In this document: piece after piece, positions 7,250 through 14,879 of the stretch | How positions within the stretch are numbered: the stretch's first letter is position 1 | Layout: each line of letters starts with the position of its first letter | Assembly: GCA_018897295.1 (NCBI GenBank) | Contig: JAHILA010000013.1 | Span: 1-37,097 of the forward strand | Reading direction: 5' to 3' | DNA length: 37,097 nt | Origin: Patescibacteria group bacterium | Lineage (GTDB): Bacteria; Patescibacteriota; Minisyncoccia; RBG-13-40-8-A | Translations under genes and position numbers: made by a program | The notes under the pieces: generated by a model | Database searches by the model: none | What the model saw: only the letters and a program-made list of their open reading frames with translations | What the model was told of the DNA's origin: nothing

Positions 7250-7317
7250 CCGTAGTAGATTCTCGACTAATTAAAATTATCTTGCTGCCCTGCAGCAGTC
7301 GAGAATTCACTACGGGG
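7250..7317 (-). promoter_or_regulatory. covarying hairpin element, copy 1 (5' UTR of PAP2 gene)
   Basis: Outer stem CCGTAG (7250-7255) with CTACGG (7310-7315), middle stem 7259-7268 with 7297-7306 (10 bp), and a small side hairpin GCTGC-CCT-GCAGC (7284-7296). It ends just before the PAP2 start codon. A second copy precedes tkt at 17753-17822. Three base pairs differ between copies, each with the compensating change. A TAAAAT box at 7332-7327 would start the transcript at the element itself. Confidence 0.7.
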
Positions 7318-7347
7318 CATATTTATATTTTAGCAGAAATTTAAAAT

Positions 7348-7380
7348 AAAAAAAATGGGGGTGCCAGTTCTGGCACCCCC
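7348..7380 (-). terminator. terminator of the GT2 gene
   Basis: A 10-bp stem GGGGGTGCCA (7357-7366) with loop GTTC and TGGCACCCCC (7371-7380). On the minus strand it is followed by A and eight T residues. It lies 22 nt after the GT2 stop. Confidence 0.9.
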
Positions 7381-7402
7381 TGAAATTCTTTTTTCCTCCT
7401 TT

Positions 7403-8899
7403 TTATTGAATCTCTTTCGGGCGTTCCCAAATTGCGTTCTTGGACCAATCTCGAATCCCCTTAAATTTTGTATCAATGATTGTTCCGACAAACGTTTTCA
7501 AGAACTGTACCGAATTCATTGCCCGTAGAAAATACCACGGCAACATGTTAAGCATAGATTCTTTAACAGCTTTTAAAAAAGCTTTATCGCTTCTTTCTAT
7601 GCGTAACTTTTTATTAATAGCTATTGTTACCAAACAATATTGGATAACAAAATCTACTAAGAAAAAAGTGGCAAAGTATTTTGGCTTGAGCCCAAACCCA
7701 AACAACAAATACGTAATCAGGAACAAAGGAATACCAAGATAAATTAAACTACTAAATAATCCCTCATATTTTGCGCCATACACCGTCCATGTGACCCTCG
7801 TTCTTTTGCGAAACTGTTTTGATTTAAGAGCCATCACTTGGTGAAAACCTCTTGTCCAACGATCAAGTTGTTTGGCGAGGGACTTCAAATTAGTAGGTTC
7901 CTGTGTGTACATTATCGCCTTCTTTACAAAGAAGGCTCTGTTGTGCCTAAAGGTAATTCTTTGTCCTCCTTTTTTATAGAATAACCAGACAAATCGATCA
8001 AACGGCATTCTCCATATTTCCTTGTTTTTACGAACGACTGACACCTCAAAATCTTTAAGTTCCCTGCCGAATTCAATGATTCTTTGCTTGGCTACTCTAA
8101 ATTCTCCAGAGTTGCTTTGAACAGATAGTGTCAACTCTAGATCTTCCGTCACCGTCTTGTTGGGAAAATAATACTCTTTTGTCCTGCACATGAAACCACA
8201 ACCAGGCGCTACATACAATGCCGTAAAGTTCTGTCCTGTCCTGACAAGTATCTGACCAAAAGAGTATTCTGCTGTTCTGGCTCGCGCGATGAATTTTTCT
8301 ACAAACCCAGAATGGCCATTTTTCTTAGGCATAACTACTGCGCCAAGAATGGTGTTTTGGGTAATAACCAATCTCTTCCTACTAACGCACAATTTGTACA
8401 TGTTGTTTCTGAATTCTTCCAGAAAATGAGCGTCCAAAATAGTATCTGAATCTATGGTTACTATCCAATCAACACAATCAAGAAGCCCTTGATTTTTTAA
8501 AGCATTAATTCCTTCGGCCTTGGACATTCTCTTTTTGCTTACTGCCAATAATGTTGGTGGTTTAATAGTGTTTTTATAGAGGATTATCTCTTCAAAACAC
8601 GGATTTTGAGAACTCGCAGAGATGATGTTGTACTTATAGGCCCAAAGATAATCTTGAATACTCTGCATCGTTTTGTCAGTTGAACCATGTTCAGATACTA
8701 CGATTATGCTAGGCAGAAGAGTTTGTCTTAATACCGCGCTAAGCGTTTCCTTGATACCACTTCCTTCGTTATAAACAGTGATAAGAACTCCAATCTTTTC
8801 CTTCGGGTTAATTAACCTATAGCCATTCTTTTTGACAAAAAATGACAAAACTGTGTGCGTGAGAGTAACCGGAGATAAAGGGAAATAAGGTGTTTCCAT
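7403..8899 (-). CDS. membrane GT2 glycosyltransferase, processive-synthase type
   Basis: This 498-residue family 2 glycosyltransferase resembles hyaluronan, cellulose or N-acetylglucosamine polymer synthases. The GT-A core shows TVYNEGSG (41-48), KAEGINALKN, the metal-binding DSD (150-152), TED (251-253) as catalytic base, and QLDRW (344-348), the QxxRW acceptor motif. Two to three membrane helices follow at about 375-430. The N-terminal helices of most synthases are missing. It follows an exported beta-rich protein by 12 nt and ends at a strong terminator, so it is last in a three-gene unit. The polymer made is unknown. Confidence 0.88.
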   Translation of the reverse strand: METPYFPLSPVTLTHTVLSFFVKKNGYRLINPKEKIGVLITVYNEGSGIKETLSAVLRQTLLPSIIVVSEHGSTDKTMQSIQDYLWAYKYNIISASSQNPCFEEIILYKNTIKPPTLLAVSKKRMSKAEGINALKNQGLLDCVDWIVTIDSDTILDAHFLEEFRNNMYKLCVSRKRLVITQNTILGAVVMPKKNGHSGFVEKFIARARTAEYSFGQILVRTGQNFTALYVAPGCGFMCRTKEYYFPNKTVTEDLELTLSVQSNSGEFRVAKQRIIEFGRELKDFEVSVVRKNKEIWRMPFDRFVWLFYKKGGQRITFRHNRAFFVKKAIMYTQEPTNLKSLAKQLDRWTRGFHQVMALKSKQFRKRTRVTWTVYGAKYEGLFSSLIYLGIPLFLITYLLFGFGLKPKYFATFFLVDFVIQYCLVTIAINKKLRIERSDKAFLKAVKESMLNMLPWYFLRAMNSVQFLKTFVGTIIDTKFKGIRDWSKNAIWERPKEIQ

Positions 8900-8911
8900 T
8901 TTCGTCTCTTT

Positions 8912-9853
8912 TTATCTGTCTCGTTGATAGGACAGCCAAAGATTGGCAAAAATTCTCCATGTGCGATAAGGTCGTTCGGGATTCATATCCCAGCCATAAC
9001 CACCAATGTTGTGGAATTGGGCATTTTTGTGGAAATTTCCCCAGATATGCTCCACGCCGATCCTGAAACTGCTGTACCTGAACTGCAGACCAAGACCGCC
9101 TTCATAGTAATTGTTCCACGGATACTGTTTCGTGTCGTAAGCGCCATTGATTTTTCCAATGACTTGGATCATGGACTTGCTTCTTTCTCCTGCTTCGGCT
9201 TTTTCTTTCGCAAATCGTATCAGATTTAAATCAACTTCCGCGGTGGTGTAAAAGATTACATTGTTGTAGTCAATATAGTTTGGCTGTTTGTCTGTACCAC
9301 GTCCATGGTAGTAAATCTGTCCCCATTCTTCGCCTTGGAGCCAGTCTCCCACTCTCCAGTCATCCCAAAAGCTTCCGAATGCCCGAAACGCAGTATACTC
9401 ATTCGCATCTTCTGTGATAAAATCCCAGCCCTGGTCTCCGACATTCGTAAAACGAGCAGATGGCAGATAACGGACATTTGCAATTTCAATTCCGAACTGG
9501 AAAAAACCCGGCCGCCACCTCACACCAAACGCGTTTTCCACGATATTGAACCATGGAAGACCTCTTTTGGGCTCATACGTGACTCTGTTCCTGTAGAACG
9601 GACCCAGGAATTTTTCCTTGTCCATGAACAGATTGAACCCGACGTTAAGATCGTTCATAGCGACCACAATCTCTTTGTTTGCCATGTAAGGAGTTCCTTT
9701 GCCGTGGTAATAGATTCCTGTCCAGTTCTCGATCAGCCATTGGCTCACTTTCTTGTCCTTTGCTTCATCCTTTTTCTCTTGGGAGAATAAAGGTTGGCTC
9801 AAAAACAAAGTAACCACAAAAAAACAAAAAACAATCAAAATCATTCTTTTCAT
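8912..9853 (-). CDS. exported beta-rich protein with internal duplication
   Basis: This 313-residue protein has a clear signal peptide (hydrophobic 4-20, cleavage near LFSQ). Two repeats follow at about 42-170 and 175-313. Each opens with W..IYYHG(K/R)GT and closes with a stretch like F.NVGDQGWDF against FHNIGGYGWDM, then an aromatic strand ending at FWDDWR or LWLSYQR. Alternating aromatic and polar residues suggest beta strands. Family unknown. The layout beside a GT2 synthase recalls exported partners of polysaccharide synthases. A good AGGAGG site precedes the ATG. Base composition looks richer in GC than the flanking chromosome. Confidence 0.8.
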   Translation of the reverse strand: MKRMILIVFCFFVVTLFLSQPLFSQEKKDEAKDKKVSQWLIENWTGIYYHGKGTPYMANKEIVVAMNDLNVGFNLFMDKEKFLGPFYRNRVTYEPKRGLPWFNIVENAFGVRWRPGFFQFGIEIANVRYLPSARFTNVGDQGWDFITEDANEYTAFRAFGSFWDDWRVGDWLQGEEWGQIYYHGRGTDKQPNYIDYNNVIFYTTAEVDLNLIRFAKEKAEAGERSKSMIQVIGKINGAYDTKQYPWNNYYEGGLGLQFRYSSFRIGVEHIWGNFHKNAQFHNIGGYGWDMNPERPYRTWRIFANLWLSYQRDR

Positions 9854-9900
9854 GTTGATTTCCTCCTTTTGGAAATTTTCAGTATCAGTTTATAAGCAAG

Positions 9901-9931
9901 GTGAGAAAGAGGGATAAACCCTCTTTCTCAC
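9901..9931 (-). terminator. 13-bp perfect hairpin at a stop codon
   Basis: GTGAGAAAGAGGG (9901-9913), loop ATAAA, CCCTCTTTCTCAC (9919-9931). The stem includes the stop codon of the upstream gene. The U-tract is poor, so it may only attenuate or protect the mRNA between the first and second gene of the unit. Confidence 0.6.
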
Positions 9932-11205
9932 TCGAAAATTGGTTTTGGGTCTCCGAAACTTGTTTGTTTTGGAAACTCTCTGAACAATCTATAACCAGGT
10001 TCGTATGGAGCCGAGTGAAACAATATGGCCCGATTTTTATCCGATTCCAAGAGCCAATTCTTTACAACAAGATAATCTTCTTCATAAGCCACACGAATAG
10101 CCACAACACGCGCGTCTTCTTCTCTGGCAACAGATATAATCTTGCGGCCTTCTTTTAATTCGCTAACCTTGACGATTATTAAATTAAAATTTATGCCACT
10201 GATTTTCTGAAGTTCTTCGAAATACCTTCTCGGCGCATCGTAATACTGAATGGGATAAGATTGGTTTGTGTCTTCAACCACTATTTTCTCGTCCAACTCA
10301 ATTTCTACTGGTTGATCTCCGATAATTGCCCCGAAAACTCCTTTCTTTACAGGGGCAGTACCAATAAGCACACCACTTCCTTCATATCCTACATATCCTA
10401 TAATTTCTCCGACATACCTATCACAAGGGAAGTAGACATTGATTCCGAGACCAGCTAAATGTACGGCTGCCTGCATTTTTGAAGGCGTATCGCCGCATCC
10501 TACTATTAATGTGGCCTTTTCGTGAACTGCCTGATGAACAATAGAAGAGATTCCGTGAGTATCCCTAAGCAACCCAACATTCTTTTTCACCGTAGAGGTT
10601 GGATACAGAACCTTGTCCTTTAGAACCTCATACTTAAAAATTCCATTCTCGTCGGGCGCAAACCATGCATTATTATACTTACGTACAATTGTGTTTGTAA
10701 GCATACGTAATTTTGCATCAGTTATATCTAGGATGTCTTTTATCCTTGCGCCTTCGTGATAAGTAATAAGCTCCTCTTTTTTGGGTGTTTCTGAGGGAAG
10801 TTTATCAATTTCCTTGCCGTACCAGTCGCGATTTACACGATCAACTTGAGCGCCAATCACATCGTTTTTGTTTACCAGTATTTTACTCCGGCCCAGTATT
10901 AATTTTCTGAGCCCGGATTTGTCATTAGGGAGCACGAGTTTTCTTTTAATCGGTTCTCCCTCTACTTTTACCATTTTAGAGTAAATACCTGTTTTTAGCG
11001 CTAACTCAAGTTCTGTTTCTGCCTTCTGAATTGTGGATTGAATTTGGATGTGCTTTTGGTTTACATACCTCAAAACCAAAAAAGAAACGCAAATCAACAA
11101 CAATATTAAAAGAATTACTCTTTTAATGTAACATTGATATCCTTGTTTGTTTTCGTGGTTTTCTGCAAACCTAATCCTTAAATCTTCCGGTTTTACGGTT
11201 TTCAT
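9928..11205 (-). CDS. membrane-anchored protein of unknown function
   Basis: This 425-residue protein has one membrane helix at about 28-46 (VILLILLLICVSFLVL) after a basic stretch, so most of it is probably extracytoplasmic. The C-terminal half reads as an alternating alpha/beta fold with TLIVGCGDTPSKMQAAVHLA, then GINVYFPCDRY and YEGSGVLIGTAP. I recognise no catalytic motif or family. It has AGGAGG before the ATG and is first in a unit with the exported beta-rich protein and GT2 synthase. That suggests a role in polymer synthesis, export or sensing. Confidence 0.75.
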   Translation of the reverse strand: MKTVKPEDLRIRFAENHENKQGYQCYIKRVILLILLLICVSFLVLRYVNQKHIQIQSTIQKAETELELALKTGIYSKMVKVEGEPIKRKLVLPNDKSGLRKLILGRSKILVNKNDVIGAQVDRVNRDWYGKEIDKLPSETPKKEELITYHEGARIKDILDITDAKLRMLTNTIVRKYNNAWFAPDENGIFKYEVLKDKVLYPTSTVKKNVGLLRDTHGISSIVHQAVHEKATLIVGCGDTPSKMQAAVHLAGLGINVYFPCDRYVGEIIGYVGYEGSGVLIGTAPVKKGVFGAIIGDQPVEIELDEKIVVEDTNQSYPIQYYDAPRRYFEELQKISGINFNLIIVKVSELKEGRKIISVAREEDARVVAIRVAYEEDYLVVKNWLLESDKNRAILFHSAPYEPGYRLFREFPKQTSFGDPKPIFE

Positions 11206-11240
11206 GTTTTCCTCCTTATATTATTTAATTTTCAAAAAAA

Positions 11241-11268
11241 CAAGATTAATCTATAAAGACTAATCTTG
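11241..11268. promoter_or_regulatory. inverted repeat at a transcription start
   Basis: CAAGATTA (11241-11248), 12-nt loop, TAATCTTG (11261-11268). It begins 4 bp downstream of the -10 box, so it spans the start of the transcript. It may be an operator or a 5' mRNA hairpin. Confidence 0.5.
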
Positions 11269-11271
11269 ATT

Positions 11272-11299
11272 ATTATAGCAGATAAAAAAACCTTGTCAA
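11272..11299 (-). promoter_or_regulatory. strong promoter of the GT2 module
   Basis: TTGACA (11299-11294), 16-bp spacer, TATAAT (11277-11272). It fires into the 11205-7403 unit. The -35 starts 5 bp from a tandem 37-bp repeat. Confidence 0.75.
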
Positions 11300-11304
11300 C
11301 CCCC

Positions 11305-11378
11305 TGTACAAGATGACCACATAGGTGACACTTTTGATACTTGTACAAGATGACCACATAGGTAACACTTTTGATACT
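11305..11378. repeat. two tandem 37-bp direct repeats
   Basis: Units 11305-11341 and 11342-11378 differ by one base. Each contains TGTACAAGATGACCACATAG, then GGT(G/A)ACACTTTTGATACT. By memory the unit resembles the tandem transposase sites at ends of IS481-like elements, but no transposase is present. It could also be an operator array for the adjacent promoter. Confidence 0.85.
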
Positions 11379-11430
11379 TCAAATTGATTAGAATTCATTT
11401 AGCTTAGACCTCCCTGCTATAAATATAAAA

Positions 11431-11467
11431 GGGAAGCATTAAAGACTCAATATCATTAACGCTTCCC
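11431..11467 (-). terminator. terminator of the DUF5658-like gene
   Basis: GGGAAGC (11431-11437) pairs with GCTTCCC (11461-11467), extended by TTAA with TTAA after one mismatch. The minus-strand tail is TTTTATATTTAT. Confidence 0.7.
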
Positions 11468-11486
11468 CTTAAATTCCCTTCGTGCT

Positions 11487-11855
11487 TCATCTTTTTTGGA
11501 TTCGTATCCCGATGCTCACATTTCTTGCAGAGATATAAGTTATCGCCGTTGTAAAAACACACAATAATACTGTGGCAAGAGTTTTATTATCCTCTTTTAG
11601 GTTCCGCAGCGATTTGACAACAAGGAATGTCGATCCGCCTTTCACTAAAGCAAAAAGGTAGGGATTTTTTGCAATAGATTTCATAAACGGATTTGATTCT
11701 TCTATCCGGGTCGGGTACTTTTGAAGAAGATAAGTGGTAGAGACGTAATCAGCGACATTCGAGGTAATGTAGATTTTCTCTACAAAGCTATAAAAATCAG
11801 CATAGCAAGGGGAAAAGACAATCAAAAGAACAAGTAAAAGAACGACTTTTTTCAT
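11487..11855 (-). CDS. small membrane protein, DUF5658-like
   Basis: This 122-residue protein has an N-terminal hydrophobic segment (4-19) and two more at about 68-82 and 92-109. The pattern VADYVSTTYLLQKYP, then EESNPFMKSI, resembles DUF5658 proteins (D..T...L, E.NP). Function unknown. A strong GAGGAGG site precedes the ATG and a terminator follows the stop, so it is a separate transcript or the end of one. The match to the family is by eye. Confidence 0.65.
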   Translation of the reverse strand: MKKVVLLLVLLIVFSPCYADFYSFVEKIYITSNVADYVSTTYLLQKYPTRIEESNPFMKSIAKNPYLFALVKGGSTFLVVKSLRNLKEDNKTLATVLLCVFTTAITYISARNVSIGIRIQKR

Positions 11856-11886
11856 TTTAACCTCCTCATAATTGAATCTTAATCAA

Positions 11887-12300
11887 TTAATTATATTTAT
11901 AATCGAAAGTGCTGTATGCTAAGGTCAATTCTTTATTTTTCTTTATTTTTCTTAATGTGATGACTTCATGACCGCCCTTGACTCTTTTTACATTTGGCGT
12001 TTTGGAATCATTAAAGAAAAACGAAATATTCATCCCATTAAGTCCGTCTTCATTCACTTCAATTTTACCATTTTTTTCAATAACATAAAAATCATCTATC
12101 ATTTTTATCACATCTTTTTCTAAATGCTTCAAATCGTCAATGCTTATCTCCGCCCATTTCTGTCTTTTTAATCCTTTAAAAGGATTGAAGTTTTTTGGAA
12201 TATCGCGGATAGCAAAAACCCCCACGCCGTGGTGCGGGGATATTTTTAATCTACAATAAGTATTCTTTAGATTTCTTAAGGCGGTTCTTTTGATATCCAT
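11887..12300 (-). CDS. SET-domain protein
   Basis: This 137-residue protein is a minimal SET domain, a fold that methylates lysine with S-adenosylmethionine. Visible SET features are GVGVFAIRDIPK at 25-36, the N-x-S-x-x-PN-type cofactor segment ISFFFNDSKTPNV at 92-104, and ELTLAYSTFDY at 124-134, which ends in the tyrosines of the active channel. The usual NH is replaced by ND. It starts directly after the purD-like stop and is the last gene of a long operon. The substrate is unknown; ribosomal or other housekeeping proteins are possible. Confidence 0.82.
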   Translation of the reverse strand: MDIKRTALRNLKNTYCRLKISPHHGVGVFAIRDIPKNFNPFKGLKRQKWAEISIDDLKHLEKDVIKMIDDFYVIEKNGKIEVNEDGLNGMNISFFFNDSKTPNVKRVKGGHEVITLRKIKKNKELTLAYSTFDYKYN

Positions 12301-13620
12301 TTATTTGAAATAACCCCAGGTCTGAAGCTTATCAGAATCCTGATACCATTTTAAACCGATGTCTGTCCTGTAATACATATTTTGGAGCATTATATTTTTG
12401 ATTCTATTATAAGCCTGCTTTCTTGTCTCTTCGACTGTGTTCCCTGAACCAGTAACAATTAAAACATATCCTGTTTCGCCAGCAACGCACCAAACATTAT
12501 TTATTAGTTTCACATCCCCTAAATGAACGCCGTCCAAATTCGGCTTTCTGAAAAGAATTGATAAATCCCTGTAAATAAAAGTTTCATTTTTATCTTCATA
12601 AGGATATGGCGGAACTGCGACTACAATACCTACCTGAAATCCTTTTTTTGTTTTTAACTCGAATTTTTCTTTTTTGGCAATTGTATAAAGGAACTCGCCC
12701 ATTTCAGAAGTAATACCTTCCATTTGAATACTAATAGTGGGATATCCAAAACGGCAAGTAAATTCAAGAGGAAAGATGCCTTTTTGATTAGCAATACAAT
12801 TCAAGTCTACATATCCAATATATCCAGATTTTCTCAGCTCTTCTTTTATTTTGGCCAAAGTCATATTAAAAATTTCATTCGGCTCTGACCAATACATCAG
12901 CGTTCCCATTTCTCCAGTATACGGCCCTATATCTCCGGGGAAAAGCTTCTTGTGCTCAAAATTAATATTTATAGGGTAAATAAAATCTTCTCCGTTGAAA
13001 AAAGCGCCGACAGCTACCTCAACACCGACAGCCATTTTCTGGATTTGAAATGTTTTTATTTTTTTTGCCCATGCTTTTTTATTTTGTTCCAAAATTTCAA
13101 TTAAATCCTTGCCATCATCTTCCTGGCCCAAAAACAGAACTCCTTTTAAATCAGAACTAATAAACCCAGACGGTTTAAAAACATACCTCCCGGGGTTTGA
13201 TTTGATAAATTCTATTGCTGAATTAAAATCGGTAAAATCCCAATGCGGAAGAATACTCAGTCCGGCTTTTTTTATTTCATCCTGCCCGAATTCCCTGTCT
13301 TCTTCAAGTTTATCCGTATATTTACTTCCGCCAACAACAAGTTTCCCTTCTTTTCTTAAAGAGTCAGCAATATTTCCGAATCCCACATCGTCAAAAACAA
13401 TTACATCAGCCCAATCTTTATATTCCTGCCAATTGTCAACTTTTTCAAGAAATCCTTCATAAACATCTTTATCGCCTTCTGATTTTATATATATCTTAAC
13501 CTCGTGGCCTTCATTTTTTATTTTCCATGCTAAATCGCCGCTTAAACTTTCAAAAGAAACAAATAAAAAATTTTTGGGAGTAAAATCTTTTTTAGTTTTT
13601 TCATTATTTAGATTATTCAT
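12301..13620 (-). CDS. purD: PurD-like ATP-grasp ligase
   Basis: This 439-residue protein resembles phosphoribosylamine-glycine ligase, which joins glycine to phosphoribosylamine in purine synthesis. PurD-like segments include FPGDIGPYTGEMGTLMYW, GYVDLNCIANQKGIFPLEF, CRFGYP, and a C-terminal VTGSGNTVEETRKQAYNRI followed by YYRTDIG. The N-terminal domain (LFVSFESLSGDLAWKIKNEG) is divergent from canonical PurD. No other purine-synthesis gene is in the window, so it may serve a partial pathway or a different amine ligation. It is flanked by prmC and the SET gene in one operon. Confidence 0.75.
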   Translation of the reverse strand: MNNLNNEKTKKDFTPKNFLFVSFESLSGDLAWKIKNEGHEVKIYIKSEGDKDVYEGFLEKVDNWQEYKDWADVIVFDDVGFGNIADSLRKEGKLVVGGSKYTDKLEEDREFGQDEIKKAGLSILPHWDFTDFNSAIEFIKSNPGRYVFKPSGFISSDLKGVLFLGQEDDGKDLIEILEQNKKAWAKKIKTFQIQKMAVGVEVAVGAFFNGEDFIYPININFEHKKLFPGDIGPYTGEMGTLMYWSEPNEIFNMTLAKIKEELRKSGYIGYVDLNCIANQKGIFPLEFTCRFGYPTISIQMEGITSEMGEFLYTIAKKEKFELKTKKGFQVGIVVAVPPYPYEDKNETFIYRDLSILFRKPNLDGVHLGDVKLINNVWCVAGETGYVLIVTGSGNTVEETRKQAYNRIKNIMLQNMYYRTDIGLKWYQDSDKLQTWGYFK

Positions 13621-13648
13621 AATTATTTTAATAATAATTTAAAAAAAT

Positions 13649-14302
13649 TTATTTAGCAATCAACCAGCGATATTTTTTAAACTGGTCTTTGCAGATTTTA
13701 TAATTTTTATAATTTAATTTTTCCAAAAGTTTTTCCAGCTCTCTTTTTTGTAAATGATCGAACTCCATATAGATTTTTCCGCCTTTTTTAAGGTATTTCC
13801 ACGCGTCTTTTAGAAATTTTCTGATTAGTAATAATCCATCTTCTCCGCCAAAAACAGCATTCAATGGCTCGTAATTCAATACTGACTGCTGGACTATGTG
13901 CTTATTTCTCAACGGCACATATGGAGGATTGGCAAAGATATAATCAAACCTCCCTTTAATTTTCTCAAAAATATCCGACTGGATTATTTTATATTTATTT
14001 ACTGAAACTTTATTAATTTTTAAATTGAGTTTGATTTGTTTGATAAGATTTTTATCAATCTCAACAAAAACCATTTGCGAATTTTTAGTGTGTTTCAGAA
14101 TTGCAATGCCAATACATCCGGAGCCGGAAAAAATATCAAGGCAAACAAATTTCTCCCTCGACTTCGCTCGGGACAAGTTGTTTTTAATAACTTTCTTGAC
14201 CCAAAATTCTGTTTCTTTTCTTGGAATAAATGGGCGAAACCTTAAATCAATCTTACAGCCAAGAAAATTTTTATAACCTTTTTTGTATTCAATTGGTTCC
14301 AT
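13649..14302 (-). CDS. prmC: PrmC/HemK-type glutamine N5-methyltransferase
   Basis: This S-adenosylmethionine methyltransferase probably modifies the GGQ glutamine of peptide release factors. The cofactor loop is LDIFSGSGCIGIAI (55-68) and the catalytic NPPY is at 125-128, with the family-typical VLNYEPLNAVFGGEDGL after it. I place the start at MEPIEYKKG (14302). The longer frame to 14377 lies wholly inside rlmE and looks spurious. It overlaps rlmE by 14 bp. The usual N-terminal helical domain is missing, giving 217 residues. LSRAKSR (43-49) derives from an inserted repeat. Confidence 0.85.
   Translation of the reverse strand: MEPIEYKKGYKNFLGCKIDLRFRPFIPRKETEFWVKKVIKNNLSRAKSREKFVCLDIFSGSGCIGIAILKHTKNSQMVFVEIDKNLIKQIKLNLKINKVSVNKYKIIQSDIFEKIKGRFDYIFANPPYVPLRNKHIVQQSVLNYEPLNAVFGGEDGLLLIRKFLKDAWKYLKKGGKIYMEFDHLQKRELEKLLEKLNYKNYKICKDQFKKYRWLIAK
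14155..14177. repeat. 23-nt element, CTTGCCC family, in prmC
   Basis: On the minus strand it begins CTTGTCCCGAGCG and ends TCGAGGG, matching the 6164-6186 element at about three quarters of positions. It codes LSRAKSR in a surface loop before the first methyltransferase strand. Confidence 0.7.
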
Positions 14303-14879
14303 AATTCTTACCAATAATATAAGTTTCCCGACTCTCTTTGCGCGAGGCCTTTGGCTTGTAGATTTTTGCGGACTCAAAACTCTTTTTTATTTTCTGGAAA
14401 AAATTACCAGTCCCCTCGCCTTCTAAAATCTTGCAGACAAAATTCCCTCCTGCTTTTAAATTGTTCTTCATAATCTCCAGCACCCTTTCGCAACACTCTA
14501 ATGAATTTTCCGCATCGACAAAATGTTCTCCGGAAGTATGGGGCGCAACATCAGAAACAACAATATCAAAGGTCTTATCAATATTAAAATCTATTATATC
14601 TGATTTAATAAATTCTGCGTTTTCAGGAAGTTTGATTTTTAAATCTATAATATCTGTCCCAATAGCTTTGCCTTTATCGCCAACTTTTTCCGCAATATAC
14701 AAAAGCCATGACCCCGGAGCGCAACCCAAATCTAAAACACAATCCCCTGTTTTGAAAATTTTAAATTTTTCATCAATTTCCTGAAGTTTATAAACTGACC
14801 GGGCAGGATAATTTTCCTCCCGGGATTTCCGCGTATAATATTCATCTTTTAAATTTTTACGATACATTATTGTTTTCAA
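14289..14879 (-). CDS. rlmE: 23S rRNA 2'-O-methyltransferase RlmE (FtsJ)
   Basis: This 196-residue enzyme methylates the ribose of a uridine in the peptidyl-transferase centre of 23S rRNA. The K-D-K-E tetrad is present: K31 (ARSVYKL), D110 (SDVAPHTSGEH), K150 (FVCKILEGEG) and E185 (ASRKESRETY). The cofactor loop is LDLGCAPGSW (49-58). Length matches the family (about 200). It overlaps dedA by 23 bp at its start and prmC by 14 bp at its end, so this part of the operon is tightly coupled. A start at the fifth residue is possible. Confidence 0.94.
   Translation of the reverse strand: MKTIMYRKNLKDEYYTRKSREENYPARSVYKLQEIDEKFKIFKTGDCVLDLGCAPGSWLLYIAEKVGDKGKAIGTDIIDLKIKLPENAEFIKSDIIDFNIDKTFDIVVSDVAPHTSGEHFVDAENSLECCERVLEIMKNNLKAGGNFVCKILEGEGTGNFFQKIKKSFESAKIYKPKASRKESRETYIIGKNYGTN

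Noticed and set aside
8912-9853. Assignment to NfrA-type phage receptor or BcsC-type porin
   Set aside because: The pairing with a GT2 synthase recalls these systems, but no specific motif could be matched by eye.
11305-11378. Short CRISPR array
   Set aside because: Two adjacent 37-bp copies without any spacer and no cas gene; a tandem repeat, not CRISPR.
14303-14377. N-terminal extension of PrmC
   Set aside because: It is inside rlmE in another frame and has no family similarity; MEPIEY at 14302 is the natural start.
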